Assembly: GCF_037975245.1 (NCBI RefSeq)
Contig: NC_092570.1
Span: forward strand, 14,957,501 to 15,021,500
Length of the DNA stretch: 64,000 nt
Direction: 5' to 3'
DNA from: Apostichopus japonicus
Lineage: Eukaryota > Echinodermata > Holothuroidea > Aspidochirotida > Stichopodidae
Below are positions 53,400-64,000 of the stretch, one piece after another. The notes under the pieces are model-generated. The model was not told where the DNA came from, made no database searches, and was given only the letters and a program-made list of their open reading frames with translations. Positions within the stretch are counted from its first letter, which is position 1. Each line of letters begins with the position of its first letter. The position numbers and the translations under genes were made by a program.

Positions 53400-55969
53400 C
53401 GTCTGTGACACTTGCTTGGGTACGCTCTATCTCAATAAGGGAATGTTGGATTGAGGCCACACTTGAACTATAGATCCGCCATATGGAGAAGGTGTGCCCT
53501 ATTGTTTTTGGTGCCCACAAAGGTCACCAAAGGTCAGTTATGGTCCAAAAACCGAAAATATTAAAACTGCAATAACTCCCAGTGCCAATGTGCTACAAGG
53601 TTGATATTTTGGGACAAGTTGTGAACTGGTTAGGGGAACATTTTCAAAGTTAACGGTCATGTGATCCAAGGTCACCAAAGGTCAATTAATGATAAAAAAC
53701 TAGTATTTTTGCGATAACTTGAGAACGAAATGTCTGTTAGGGTTGGGAGTTGCCTCAATGTAATCCAATTGTCGACCCGCATCTGGGTGACCCTTGACCT
53801 CAATTTGACCTCTGGTGACCTTTTCGTGTTTTTGGGATTTTTACAGTTTCGATGCTATTTTCAGATGTCAAAGGTACCTTCTGATCATAAATGTCAATAG
53901 GTTGACCCCGTGTGACCTTCGTGTGCGAAGTTATATGGGGTCAAAGTTTTTCGGTCGGAGTTAGGATGGTTGTACAGACATTTCGTTTTGTTTTTTGGAA
54001 TCAGGAGATTAAACTACATCTGAAACCAAGGTCAAAAGGTCAAAGGTCACATTAGAAAAAATGTGCTTATTTTGGGAGGAAACGAGCAAAAAAGAAAATG
54101 TTTGGTTTTGATGCTAGATTTGGATATCAAAGGTACCTTCCGATCAAAAATGTCAATTGGTTGACACCTGTGTGACCTTCGTGTGCTAAGTTATACGAGG
54201 TCAAAGTTAATTTTCAGACATTTAATGCAACAACTCCCAGTTCCAAGGTGTGATATGGTTTGATATTTTTGGACAAGTTGCAAATGGTATAGGGGAATAT
54301 TTTCAAACTTAACGGTCGTGTGATCCGAGGTCACCAAAGGTCAATTAATGTCAAAAAAGTAGTATTTTGGGGGTAGAAAATGGGCAAAGAAAAAAATGTT
54401 TGAATTTTTATAGTTTGATGCTCTAATTTAGGTCTCATCAATCAAAAATGTCAATAAGTTGACCCAAGGTGACCTTTGTATGTTAAGTTATATGAGGTCA
54501 AAGTTAATTTTCAGACATTTAGTGTAATAACTCCCAGTGCCAAGGTGTTACACAGTTGATATTTTGAGACAAGTTGCAAATGGTATAGGGGAATATTTTC
54601 AAACTTAACGGTCATGTGATCCGAGGTCACCAAAGGTCAATTAATGATAAAAAACTAGTATTTTTGCGATAACTTGAGAACAAATTGTCCGTTAGGGTTG
54701 GGAGTTGCTTCAATGTAATCCAATTGTCAACCCGCATCTGGGTGACCCTTGACCTCAATTTGACCTCTGGTGACCTTTTCGTGTTTTGTGGATTTTTTAC
54801 AATTTCGATGCTATTTTCAGATGTTAAAGGTACCTTCTGATCATAAATGTCAATGGGTTGACCCCTGTGTGACCTTCGTGTGCGAAGTTATATGAGGTCA
54901 AAGTTAATTTTCAGACATTTAATGCAATAACTCCCAGTTCCAAGGTGTGACAAGGTTGATATTTTTGGAGTAGTTGCAAATGGTATAGGGGAATATTTTC
55001 AAACTTAACGGTCATGTGATACAAGGTCACCAAAGGTCAATTAATGATAAAAAACTAGTATTTTTGCGACAACTTGAGAACAAATTGTCCGTTAGGGTTG
55101 GGAGTTGCTTCAATGTAATCCAATTGTCGACCCGCATCTGGGTGACCCTTGACCTCAATTTGACCTCTGGTGACCTTTTCGTGTTTTGTGGATTTTTACA
55201 GTTTCGATGCTATTTTCAGATGTTAAAGGTACCTTCTGATCATAAATGTCAATTGGTTGACCCCCATTTGACCTTCGTGTGCAAAGTTATTTGAGGTCAA
55301 AGTTAATTTTCACCCATTTAATGCAATAACTCCCAGTGCCAAGGTGTGACAAGGTTGATTTTTGTGGACAAGTTGCAAATGGTATAGGGGAATATTTTCA
55401 AACTTAACGGTCATGTGATCCAAGGTCACCAAAGGTCAGCTAATGTTAAAAAAGTAGTATTATGGGGGGAGAAAATGGGCAAAGAAAAAATGTTTGAATT
55501 TTTATAGTCATGCTCTATTTAGGTCTCACCTATCAAAAATGTCAATTGGTTGACCTCCGGGTGACCTTTGTGTGTGAAGTTACATACAAGTTCAAAGTTA
55601 ATTTTTTGACATTTAATGCAATTAAATCTCAATGCCAAGGTGTGACATGGTTGATATTTTGGGACAAGTTGTGAATGGGGTGGTGGAACATTTTGAAACT
55701 TAAAGGTCATGTCATTTGAGGTCACCATTGTTATCATATCTGTTGACACGCTTGTAGGTCTCTAATATTTCTTACATTTTCGACGCCATATTTAGATCTC
55801 AAAAGTGCCTTTTGATAAAAAATCCGATCACAATTTGTGATCACAAAAGTATTGGCTTTAGTGTTGGTTACTTTATGGGAACATGTAGGACCACAATTAC
55901 TTGGACTATTTCAGCCCAATCTTGCTTGATAATAGTATGTGTATTGTCATATACCCCAAGCAAGGAACC
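53312..55969. mobile_element. Nested element with GGTTCCTTGCTT ends and ~400-bp tandem repeats
   Basis: The left end GGTTCCTTGCTTTAGC and the right end, read inward GGTTCCTTGCTTGGGG, are inverted. After a TG microsatellite (53353-53400), a unit of about 400 bp repeats: GTTAGGGTTGGGAGTTGC starts at 54691 and 55091, and a related unit at 53736. Each unit contains several AGGTCA or TGACCT words. It is non-coding. Confidence 0.75.
53521..55735. repeat. Tandem array dense in AGGTCA nuclear-receptor half-sites
   Basis: About three dozen AGGTCA or TGACCT words by eye. AGGTCA-CCAA-AGGTCA (a DR4) recurs near 53521, 53671, 54329, 54625, 55024 and 55423. TGACCT-CAATT-TGACCT (DR5) and TGACCT-CTGG-TGACCT (DR4) recur in each full unit, and 54030-54050 has half-sites spaced by two and one bases. 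Receptor binding is not shown. Confidence 0.8.
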
Positions 55970-56210
55970 ACAGTGCCCTTGGGCTCTTGTTAAAGGATTA
56001 TTGTAACCTACAAAATTGAGAAATATAGCACCATTTTGCATCTTAACTTCAAAAAAACTTTCAATTGGGAGGGGGAACCCCCTCCCGTTAGACACCTCCC
56101 CCAGGACGGTGATCACTGTGTAAGTAGCATATCAACGAACAAATCATGGCCCGGTCTAGGTGGAAAATGCCCGGGCCGGTTTTAAGACCCAGTCCGCCCC
56201 TGTATATGTA

Positions 56211-58279
56211 CTTAGGCCTATGTTTGGTAGAAATATTTCGTTGTGTTCGTGAATAAGTGATTGAAAAATTATAACCCAAAAAAAGGAGACATTTTCAGCT
56301 GATGTGCCCTGATGACATCATTCATTCTACTGTTGTCAGCTGCATTTACAAAATATTAGTAAATTTTAAAAATTCATATCTCATTGGTGCAACTAACTCT
56401 TGGCTCTAACTAAGTATCTTGATGCTTTGTAGTGGAATGTACAGAGCCATTACACATAAAATGTATTAACAGCCAAAATTCTACTGTATATTTGTACACT
56501 TGTGATAGAAGGAAATACTGCACGTGTGATCTGACGATGTTTTACTACATCACGATAGAAAGATACAGCCCATTCTCCATCTATATATGTTTGATGTTAT
56601 ATGTTGAATAACGGCAACTAAGTATTGGATGTAACTTTCAATCGGTACCTAGGAAAATAGACCTACAGTTTCATTGCGGCAGGTAAATGCAAACTTGTAT
56701 ATGCTAATGGATAGAGCTGTATTAGTTAATAAAAAAACTAGCTGCAGTTAAGTAACAGTGAAATCGATGATTTTTATGTGTGTTGCTTCAATTTTATCGA
56801 AGATTGTGTGGTAAAGGGTATTAATGAGTTTCCTTGTTTTCAGACACGAACGTTATTAACAAGTTGGTTAATTAATAATTAGGCTAATCCGACAGTAGGC
56901 AGGCTATACATTCGCTTTGACCGAGGGCTGTATTTTAGCGGTAGTCAAGCCCGGATTCCAGGAAATTGTTAATTACGATTAGCGAGCAAGCTTTCGCTCT
57001 CTGACTAATAATTTTACTTTGTTGAAAGTCCTCTTTTTATTATTTTGAAAGTTCAGTTCCAAGAACAAAGAGCATAAACTGGGCATTTTATGCTAAAGGT
57101 TCCTTTGAATCTTAGTTACGATTTGTGGGCGAACTTTCGATCTCTTATGACTTATAATTTTGCTTTCAGTGTTTGTTAAAAGTCCTTTGTATTGAACTTT
57201 GTTCAGGTGGTGTATCTATTATATGTTTGGACCCGACTGACTAGGCATCTATGGTCGGGTTGGACTTGTGCCCCATTAGCTTAGGGCAGGAAAATACGCT
57301 ATGATGGATTTAGGGGCGGTGTGGGTTATCCCTGCAAACCTGTGGTGGGTTATACGTAACTCAACGAGAGGTTGTGACACTCTTTCAAATAGCCGGTACT
57401 ATAGGAACAACACTGTGTTTTACCGCCACTTTGAAATACTCTTTTTCTTCATCCAAAATGAAACAAAGCTGTTTAGGGGATTACAATTGTAGCAAAACAG
57501 AGGGAACGATTGATGGCACCGAAATATTCAGTTTTTGTCTTCCAGGAAAACTTGTAAACACAAACCCACGGTCACAAAACTTATGAATACCATCTCAGAG
57601 AAAGATATTCCAAAACTGATATGGAAGCTTTGTGGAAACTTTAGCATAGCTAACTCTTTTCATATACGGTAATACCGCCCTCTATTCTTTTGACAGCTTA
57701 CGCTAAACACAGGGAATGTATGCACCATCGCATTGGCGGTATACCGATTTCACAATGTATCTGAAACTTTTATAGGTTCACCTGTGCTCTTTACGTAGAT
57801 CTGTCAATGGTACGAGGCAAACTACGTACTTTTCCCAGAAACCTCCAAAACTGCGTGTAACATAATCAAAGGAGAAGGGTAAATAAATAAGTTGATTTTA
57901 TTACACTTTCATTGCATGTGTAATACTCACTTTTCGAAGTTCGTGCGTCGCTTTCAAAATCATTGACGTCATCGAGTTAACAATCTTATCGCGCAATTCC
58001 ACTGAGTGGTTTCAAGTACAATAACGAGTTTAAACAAAAGCAAAATTAGATTTGTATTTTCCCTTGATTATTTCATAATTCAAGATAGTGTTTAATATCT
58101 AAACTTCATGTTACCGATGTTCAACACAGTTAAAGAACGTTATATCTTTATATTTATGCAGCAGGCTGCAAAAACGACAATACACTTACTTTACATAACA
58201 CTATTTCTTGTATAAGAGTCAAATCAGGTTAATTTAGAATTGATGTTTTATACGGTTTTCGATACAGTTAATATAAAGT
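56211..58279. other. Intergenic stretch before the ApeC gene 3' end
   Basis: Contains two diverged copies of a segment with ATTACGATT...GAAAGTCCT (about 56972-57034 and 57115-57190), and 57450-57590, which resembles 62030-62180. No supported exon. Confidence 0.5.
57897..57902 (-). other. Possible poly(A) signal of the ApeC gene
   Basis: AATAAA on the minus strand, 378 bases after the stop codon. Confidence 0.35.
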
Positions 58280-58426
58280 TTACACTGCAGGGTAGTAGTA
58301 GCAGTAATGTAACTTATGGTCACTTCCGGTGATATCGCCCGTGTCACGTGGATATATCCCACCAGCGTAATTCTTCCCTCTTCTGATGTCATTATCTCCA
58401 TCCCATTGGAAAAACTCATCTATAAC
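58280..58426 (-). CDS. ApeC exon 4 with stop
   Basis: Phase 0 after TTTTTTAG. Encodes 48 residues: VIDEFFQWDGDNDIRRGKNY to the ending SDHKLHYCYYYPAV, then TAA. This is the conserved C-terminus of the domain, LHYCYY. The apparent ATG in another frame is a shadow. Confidence 0.88.
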   Translation of the reverse strand, partial: VIDEFFQWDGDNDIRRGKNYAGGIYPRDTGDITGSDHKLHYCYYYPAV

Positions 58427-60964
58427 CTAAAAAATTGACAAAAAACTTGGTGAAATAGTGGAGGAATTTGAAACACAAATATTCACGAAACAAGTGTTTA
58501 TGTATAAGAATCACACTTTGTATCTGCTTGTTTAATTAAAAAGAGAAAGAGAGAGAAAGGTAAAGGTAAAGAAAAAGGGCAAATATTGAAAGTTTAAACC
58601 AACTGATACCCGACCCCCCCCCCCCCCCCCCTAGTTCCAGGCGGAACCCGGATTTGTGCCCTCATTGTTTGCTGTTTGCTGGTGAGTTATAAAATGTTTA
58701 GTCCAATACAGACAATAAAATGTGTCCCACAAGGCTATGTTTATTTTTGTTGTGCACAGATTTGGAGTTAACGTCTACAAACATCATTTCCGGAGCGACT
58801 TAGAGTCAAACTATTCACGGTGTTTTTGACTGGGTTTAAATGAAAAGAAAAAACAAAACGGATTTGAAACAGAGAGTGATTATTTCGAGTACTCTAAAAA
58901 TGATTTTGAAAAAGCTTAACTCAGAACTTCATCATTGTAGCTTTGACTCCCAGTCAATAAATTACTTATATGAAGAAGAAAAAAAAAAACCTTGATTATG
59001 TACCAAGACACATGAGTGTTACGTCACTATGACGTCATTTATGTATGAACTATACCAGTTTATACTTGCTATTCTCGATCGCGGTACAAAAATAAAATGT
59101 GTAGTGGCGCTATTTTGATACTTTATCTAAGGATTTTATGAAATACTGTGATGGTTAATATAGGCTTCCGTAGACATAGTTTTTGGGCTGATTTTGATTT
59201 TATCAACTAGTTCATGCTAAAAGGATACTGTTACTATTATCTATTCCTGTTAACTATTCCTACAATACTCACCACCACCGTACAATTTAGCTGTAAAAGT
59301 TAATCAAAATGTTCGTAGATGAAACAAGATACGTACGTTCATGCCAAGAACATTTTGACACATTCTGGAATATTGGAAGAGATAAAATGGATCATCGGTT
59401 GGAAATATCGCTGAGACCAAAGTTGATCCGTCATTTCGGCAGCAGAAATATATCAGGGTATCTTCATCGTACACTCCCGCTGGTAATATACCAGACCTGT
59501 CGTTGGAATTTAAGGTGTTTTCGTCATCCCATAAAATCCAACCCTCTTGGAAACCTATTATATATAAATAATGATAATATTAAAGAAATGCGAAATGAAC
59601 CAATATATTCCACATGTTTCAATTCTAAGCCGTCTGCCCAAAACATTCTATTTATCAAATTTGTTGTAGCCTTATAAAAAAAAACGCGGTAACAAGATCA
59701 AGTTCAACATTGTGGAGAAGAAGTAATTAATCTTATCTTAGCACGTAAAGTAGTTTTTTTTTCCTCAAAATGGCGCGAGTACCAGTACGGGTATACAGCT
59801 CCATGAGAGCGAGGACGGGTACATGCACCTACGCTAGTGTTACGGGTACCAAAAACGACTCACTAAACCAGTCTAGTATGGAGAACATGCATAGAGGCGT
59901 AAGAAGGTTTTGTAATCGGACACTATAATCCATAGAACAATGATGGATTGTTGACGTACCCTAAACTTGTCTGTATTGAAACAAAATAGTTCGTCCACAT
60001 CTCCTACCCGCTCCCATCCACCCCTCCCACCCCCCCCCCCGCCTCCATAACCCAATTCATGTCTCAAATCGCGTTCCTTGTATCTTACTTTTCAAACTAA
60101 CCTGTGGGACACGTTTCTCCATATTTCATGATGCAGTAAGAACCCGTAGGAAATCTCCAGCCGCTTTCTTCTTCCTCTGCCACTGTTTTGGTACAGTAAC
60201 TGAGTTTTACTGCCCTCTTGCTATCATGAATGAAAATAATGCAATCAAAAAGTTTAGTCAGAAGTACTAGTTTTCTTGTAATCATACATAAATATAACTT
60301 TATAACAACTGGAACTCGACTTGGATGTGGATACAGTGAGCGGGAAAAGTAAAGAGATGGGGGCGGGAGGGGGGGGGGAGGGGTTGAGTGCAGAAATTTC
60401 GTTTGAAAAATAAAAGCTCACTACATTTTAAATCTTTTAATCATATAGTACTTTATAAGAATGATTTACTATCATAATGAAAAGTAATTATAAACATATA
60501 ATGAATATAAACTGGAAGTAGTCAGAAAAATGTCTGCTTTACTATCGACTTTATCAATTAAAAGTGGTAATGTTACCATATAGTGGAACTGGTAATTTAC
60601 CAGACACTCGATATAGGCTAAACTCGTTAAATACGTTAAATACGTCTACTCCCTCCAAATCCAAATCACACACTGAAGCTAATCCTCAATTATACAATCT
60701 CAAGTAGTTCCGTAGTGAAGTGTAATGGGGAAGTAGAACCCCGTTCAACAATGACTATTTGATGTAAGGGGTATCTAACTTACTTGTATGGACCCTGCAA
60801 GTGACACGGTTCCGACCAATCATTATCTGGGAAAGTGTTTTCCGTTTCTTGATAGCGCCACCCCATACTCCAATAAAATTGAGACGAGGGACAAGTTGTG
60901 TTCTCCACCATTGGTAATGTGTAGGTACCCGCTGGCCAATATACCGTCAACTGAACAGTGTCAC
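58280..60964 (-). CDS. ApeC-domain (apextrin C-terminal) protein, 5'-incomplete, four exons
   Basis: ApeC proteins are secreted or membrane-associated lectin-like factors of marine invertebrates; amphioxus members bind bacterial peptidoglycan, and sea urchin apextrin is a larval and immune protein. Four exons join in perfect phase to give 221 residues covering a whole ApeC domain: YWPAGTYTLP, CP...WSMGWRYQETE, CHLQGPYN, LSYCTKT, WRFPTGSYCI, ETCPTGFQEGWILWDDEN, ILPAGVYDEDTLIYFCCRND, DPFYLF, CQNVLGMN, FFQWDGDND and the terminal HKLHYCYY. Nine Cys are present, as expected for a disulfide-rich fold. The first exon found opens in phase 1, so at least one exon (signal peptide or other domains) lies further upstream on the minus strand, possibly beyond the window. 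Family is secure; an immune role is inference. Confidence 0.9.
58427..59336 (-). other. ApeC intron 3
   Basis: Contains a C-run at 58613-58631 and no recognisable exon. Confidence 0.6.
59337..59554 (-). CDS. ApeC exon 3
   Basis: Phase 1 in (ATATAATAG), phase 0 out (GAAC|GTACGT). Encodes GFQEGWILWDDENTLNSNDR, YDEDTLIYFCCRNDG and CQNVLGMN. The YFCCR motif is diagnostic. The choice of donor is set by the phase of exon 4. Confidence 0.88.
60102..60220 (-). CDS. ApeC exon 2
   Basis: Phase 2 in (TCATGATAG), phase 1 out (CCACAG|GTTAGT). Encodes NKRAVKLSYCTKTVAEEEES, then GWRFPTGSYCIMKYGETCPT. Confidence 0.86.
60784..60964 (-). CDS. ApeC exon 1 of the visible set
   Basis: Phase 1 in (CTTTTAAG), phase 2 out (TACAA|GTAAGT). 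Encodes DTVQLTVYWPAGTYTLP, then CPSSQFYWSMGWRYQETE and the segment WSEPCHLQGPY, the first half of the ApeC domain. Confidence 0.88.
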
Positions 60965-61485
60965 CTTAAAAGAGAACGATTAACGATCACATTCAATATG
61001 TTAAATGAAATATTGTTTCTGACACTGGAAATAGAGAGAGAGAGATAGAGAGAAGGAGGGTGGTGGGGTGGGGTGTGGGTGCTTGGGGGGGGGGGGGGGT
61101 GGCTGGGTGGCCGAGCAGAAGGAGCACTGTAGTCGGGTATTGCAAAGGTAAGAAATAACATGGATCGTGGTCAGTCTTTAGGCTGCTACGATCCTGCTCA
61201 GATGCATGGTTGCCTATAACCACAGACAGAGTTGAGTCAATCCTTAAATATTAACGTTTGTTGACAAAATGGTTGCATATAAGTGAATCTACTACAGTTA
61301 CGCACGCCTTCAGTGATCTTCGTTCTTGTTTATGATTGGATGTTGAATAAGTTGTAAGGAACTAATGATGGTCTAAAAGACGGGAGGGAAAAAAGGTGAC
61401 TTTAGTCGTTTTTTGGAAATTCCTAGTATCTGAAACAGAAAGATACCCCAGTCAGAGTTGGAACATGTATGGGTTGGGGAGTACA

Positions 61486-61890
61486 CATAAGCTTAGGAGG
61501 CAGGGGCTGGGGGGGGGGGGGCTGTAGCCCCCATCCATTTTTTGGGTGAAAATTCGGGCAATATGATGAGAATTTTTCGAGCACCTACTGAAAGAAAAAT
61601 AATTTGCAATGTGTTTTTCAATGGTTAAACTGATATTATTATTATCATTATTATTGTAACGACTTGCCCAATAATAACAATAATATGGAAGGGTAATTAC
61701 ACGGCAAATGATTGTATGTTACTGGCATGCGCTGTAATAACTGATGCATGCCTATATGATATGCACATTAACATGTTGAATGCGCGCGGAGCGAGCGAAA
61801 TATTTTGGTTACAATTTTCGGGCAAGTCGTTACAGCCCCCCCCCCCCCCCAAAAAAAACAAAAAAATCAAATTGGGCTCATACGCCTATG
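61486..61890. mobile_element. hAT-like MITE with perfect 8-bp duplication
   Basis: Ends CATAAGCTTAGGAGGC and, read inward from the right, CATAGGCGTATGAGCC. The 8-mer ggagtaca lies on both sides (61478-61485 and 61891-61898). It is 405 bp with G and C runs near the ends. Similar left ends occur near 40991 and 25122. Confidence 0.87.
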
Positions 61891-62982
61891 GGAGTACATA
61901 TAGTAAATTTAGAATTCTTCGAACTCAAAATCTGAACGGTTATGGCCTTGGAATGAGACGATAAATATTGGTGAGGCGGTATCTTGGAGGTCGCAGAGAG
62001 AGTGTACGTACTACCACCAACTTATAACAGCTTTCATGGATCCAAAATGAGATTAAATTATTTAGGGGACTATAAGCCGACGACAGAAGTATCGCTTCGA
62101 TGGTATCAAAACTGAGAAATGACCGCCTTAATTGTTCTGTTTATATCACCAAGGAAACTTTGTTGACACAATTAAAAGGCTTGATCAAAACTATGAATTC
62201 CATATGTATACATATTTCAAAGATATGTTGCATATGTATTGAATCTATTTGTAAACTTGTCATGAAACTTTAAAAGCATTTCTAGCAATTTTTGGTCAGT
62301 ATAATGATGGCCACCCGATGTGACATACACCAAAAATTCTTGTCTTACCATGTGAACTTGTGAATTATGCGTCACACGAAATCAAACTGCAAATGTGGCT
62401 ATACTATTAATAGAATAAAAGAATGACTAGGTTCATTCCGAAAAGAAAGAATGATATGAAAGAATTCAACTGAATGGTGCCATTGAGAGACCGTACATGG
62501 TCTATAGCATATATCCAATGTGTGCAAACGTAAATAATAAGAGCGGTTAAGCTAACAAAAGTACAGGCAGATAAAAATAGGGTGTAAATTGTTTTTGTCT
62601 GTTGTTTGGAGTGTGGTATTTTTCGATACAATATATTGTATAAGCCTGTTCACGGAACTATACCTCGTACCTTTCACTAACACAACTTTTGTAAATTTGA
62701 ACAGCCGTCTGTTCCATATCGTATGTTCTGTATACTTGTATATGGTTTAGCTAAAGGCAAAGACTTCGATGGAAGTTTATACATACATTCACCAGGAATA
62801 TCACATGATGTGAGAGTTTTTCTCTAAATGAGTCAACAATTACTAACCCCTGCATTATAGTTGAAAGACACAAATGGTACCATTTTTAAGGCTGAGTTTA
62901 GAGAGAATTTAGTGGTCTTGTTTATGTCACAGTCTGAGAAACAAAACGTGATTGATAGTCAACGTTCCTACAACTAGGCAAA

Positions 62983-63514
62983 GGCTTGGTTTAGCGGTTA
63001 AAGTGTCCGCCTCAAAAGTCTATAGGTTCCAGGATCAAAATTCCACCAGGAACCAGATTCTATTGACCTATTCAAAAATCGCTGCAGTGCAGTGGTGATT
63101 TGCTGAGTCTTCCGTGGATTTGGTATTTCTGGTTTGGGAACTTGAGAGAAGCGGTTTGTTTTCTGTTCTTCACTTGGTTTCGAAACAACTTTGTTCGTCA
63201 TGGCTGCACTGCAGTGATGTCGAATGGGGGTGCCTTTGCCTACCTCAGTATTTGAGAAAGTGGTCAGATGATGGGGCATACAATCTCGTCTGTCGGATGG
63301 GGACGTTTACTGTCGGTCCCGGGTGCAGGAAGGGGAGCGAATTCACACCCCTGCCTCGTTATCCTCTGAACACTTATCGAAAATCGAAGGCTTGATATAA
63401 GCCGGTGGTCAACCACGATCTAACACGGATAGGATCTTCAATAAGCTACTGCAAGGCTTCCTGATCCTTGGGTCTCTAAAGTAAACTACACTAAACTATA
63501 AACTAAACTAACTA
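62983..63514 (+). repeat. tRNA-derived SINE or long tRNA-headed repeat
   Basis: The head contains TTTAGCGGTTAAAGTGTCCG (A box) and GGTTCCAGGATCAAAATTCC (a degraded B box). It ends in ACTAAACTATAAACTAAAC repeats. A Pro/Thr-rich minus-strand frame (62998-63279) is an artefact of this repeat. Confidence 0.65.
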
Positions 63515-64000
63515 TTACGGGTTTCAGGATAGTCAGATTTACAATATGCAAAATCCTTTGAATACTCCTTTCATGAAAAGTGCAAGCTACATAATTGATG
63601 ACGTCAGCTCCTCCTCCTCCTCCTCCTAAATGTTAATGTTTAACCGGTTTTTGTCTAAATTCTTATAAGTCACCCCAAAACATGTTTTTTGAAATTCCTA
63701 TAAAAACATCAGAGCATTCAAGTTTTGGATGACATTCAACATCATTGCCCTTTGAGAAATTCGTTATGCATTTGTGAACGTATCATTGAATCAATAAACG
63801 TTTCATGTTTACTCTCCGAGTTTTGTGTTGCATTCGAGGAACTGGTTCAAAGGTCACTGTGATTCAGATTCAGTAGTACAGCCACTTTAACTGATGAGCC
63901 TCAGATATTTAAATGGTGCTTTCCCAAAACATGGTTGTAATTGAAATACAACAACCTTGACAGATATAGCAGTAGTTTCGAAGGGTGTACTTAAGTCATC

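Larger units (their letters stand above)
52923..56202. mobile_element. 3.28-kb hAT-like element with perfect 8-bp duplication
   Basis: Ends CAGTGGCGGACTGG and, read inward from the right, CAGGGGCGGACTGG. The 8-mer tatatgta occurs on both sides (52915-52922 and 56203-56210). The left interior is rich in GGGCC and TGCCCGGTGGGC, and the right repeats CCCGGGCCGG. No transposase frame. Most of the interior is a second repeat-built element (53312-55969). Confidence 0.92.
60965..64000. other. Window end, no supported exon
   Basis: The upstream ApeC exon would lie here or beyond; no minus-strand exon ending in phase 1 with a signal peptide could be found. Includes a hAT-like MITE and a SINE, listed separately, and a G-run at 61084-61099. 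A hydrophobic minus-strand frame at 62407-62631 lacks ATG and splice support. Confidence 0.5.

Noticed and set aside
55016-55294. 92-aa plus-strand frame
   Set aside because: Lies wholly in the ~400-bp tandem repeat of the hAT-carried element.
59309-59677. 122-aa plus-strand frame
   Set aside because: It is antisense to ApeC exon 3; the minus strand has the motif-bearing, phase-matched reading.
62407-62631. Hydrophobic minus-strand frame, considered as the ApeC signal-peptide exon
   Set aside because: It begins with TTG rather than ATG, and I found no donor that would give the phase 1 end needed by the exon at 60784-60964.

Overview
The window is eukaryotic genomic DNA: AT-rich, full of (TA)n and (TTA)n microsatellites, poly-G runs, tRNA-derived SINEs and small inverted-repeat transposons. 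Its genes are split into short exons with GT-AG introns. An ADP-ribosyl cyclase with a GPI-type tail, an ApeC (apextrin C-terminal) protein, a CHST15-type sulfotransferase and unusual SH2/SH3 adaptors fit an invertebrate deuterostome, most likely an echinoderm. That placement is inference. I see no bacterial, organellar or viral genes.

Five genes were assembled by hand from exons whose reading phases join exactly. (1) Plus strand, 8851-14952: a complete seven-exon ADP-ribosyl cyclase (CD38/BST1 family, 335 aa), including a 77-nt exon at 12372-12448. (2) Minus strand, 26122-16854: a four-exon adaptor of 397 aa with coiled coil, SH3, SH3 and SH2. (3) Plus strand, 30536-34393: a four-exon adaptor of 311 aa with death domain, SH3-like region and SH2. 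(4) Plus strand, 41745-52106: seven exons of a type II membrane sulfotransferase of the CHST15 (GalNAc4S-6ST) type, lacking only its first exon. (5) Minus strand, 60964-58280: four exons encoding a complete ApeC domain of a probably secreted lectin-like protein, lacking its 5' exon(s).

Genes 2 and 3 stand head to head, about 4.4 kb apart, and share a distinctive exon plan. In each, one exon enters in phase 1 at a GAA codon, carries the SH3 plus the first half of the SH2, and leaves in phase 0 at the same SH2 position. They look like paralogous adaptors whose N-terminal modules (coiled coil or death domain) sit on phase 1-1 exons, as expected for exon shuffling. Death domain and ApeC proteins are typical of invertebrate innate immunity, so an immune role is plausible but unproven.

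The rest is mobile and repetitive DNA. Several elements are defined to the base by target-site duplications: hAT-like elements at 9326-9789, 52923-56202 and 61486-61890 (perfect 8-bp duplications) and 38551-39034 (7 of 8); a 907-bp element with a 9-bp duplication at 49122-50028; and two copies of a 570-bp TTAA-flanked MITE. The 3.28-kb hAT-like element contains a ~400-bp tandem repeat dense in AGGTCA nuclear-receptor half-sites arranged as direct repeats. Two TA-flanked elements are built of internal palindromic minisatellites (21-bp and about 20-bp units), and three foldback elements have (TA)n cores.
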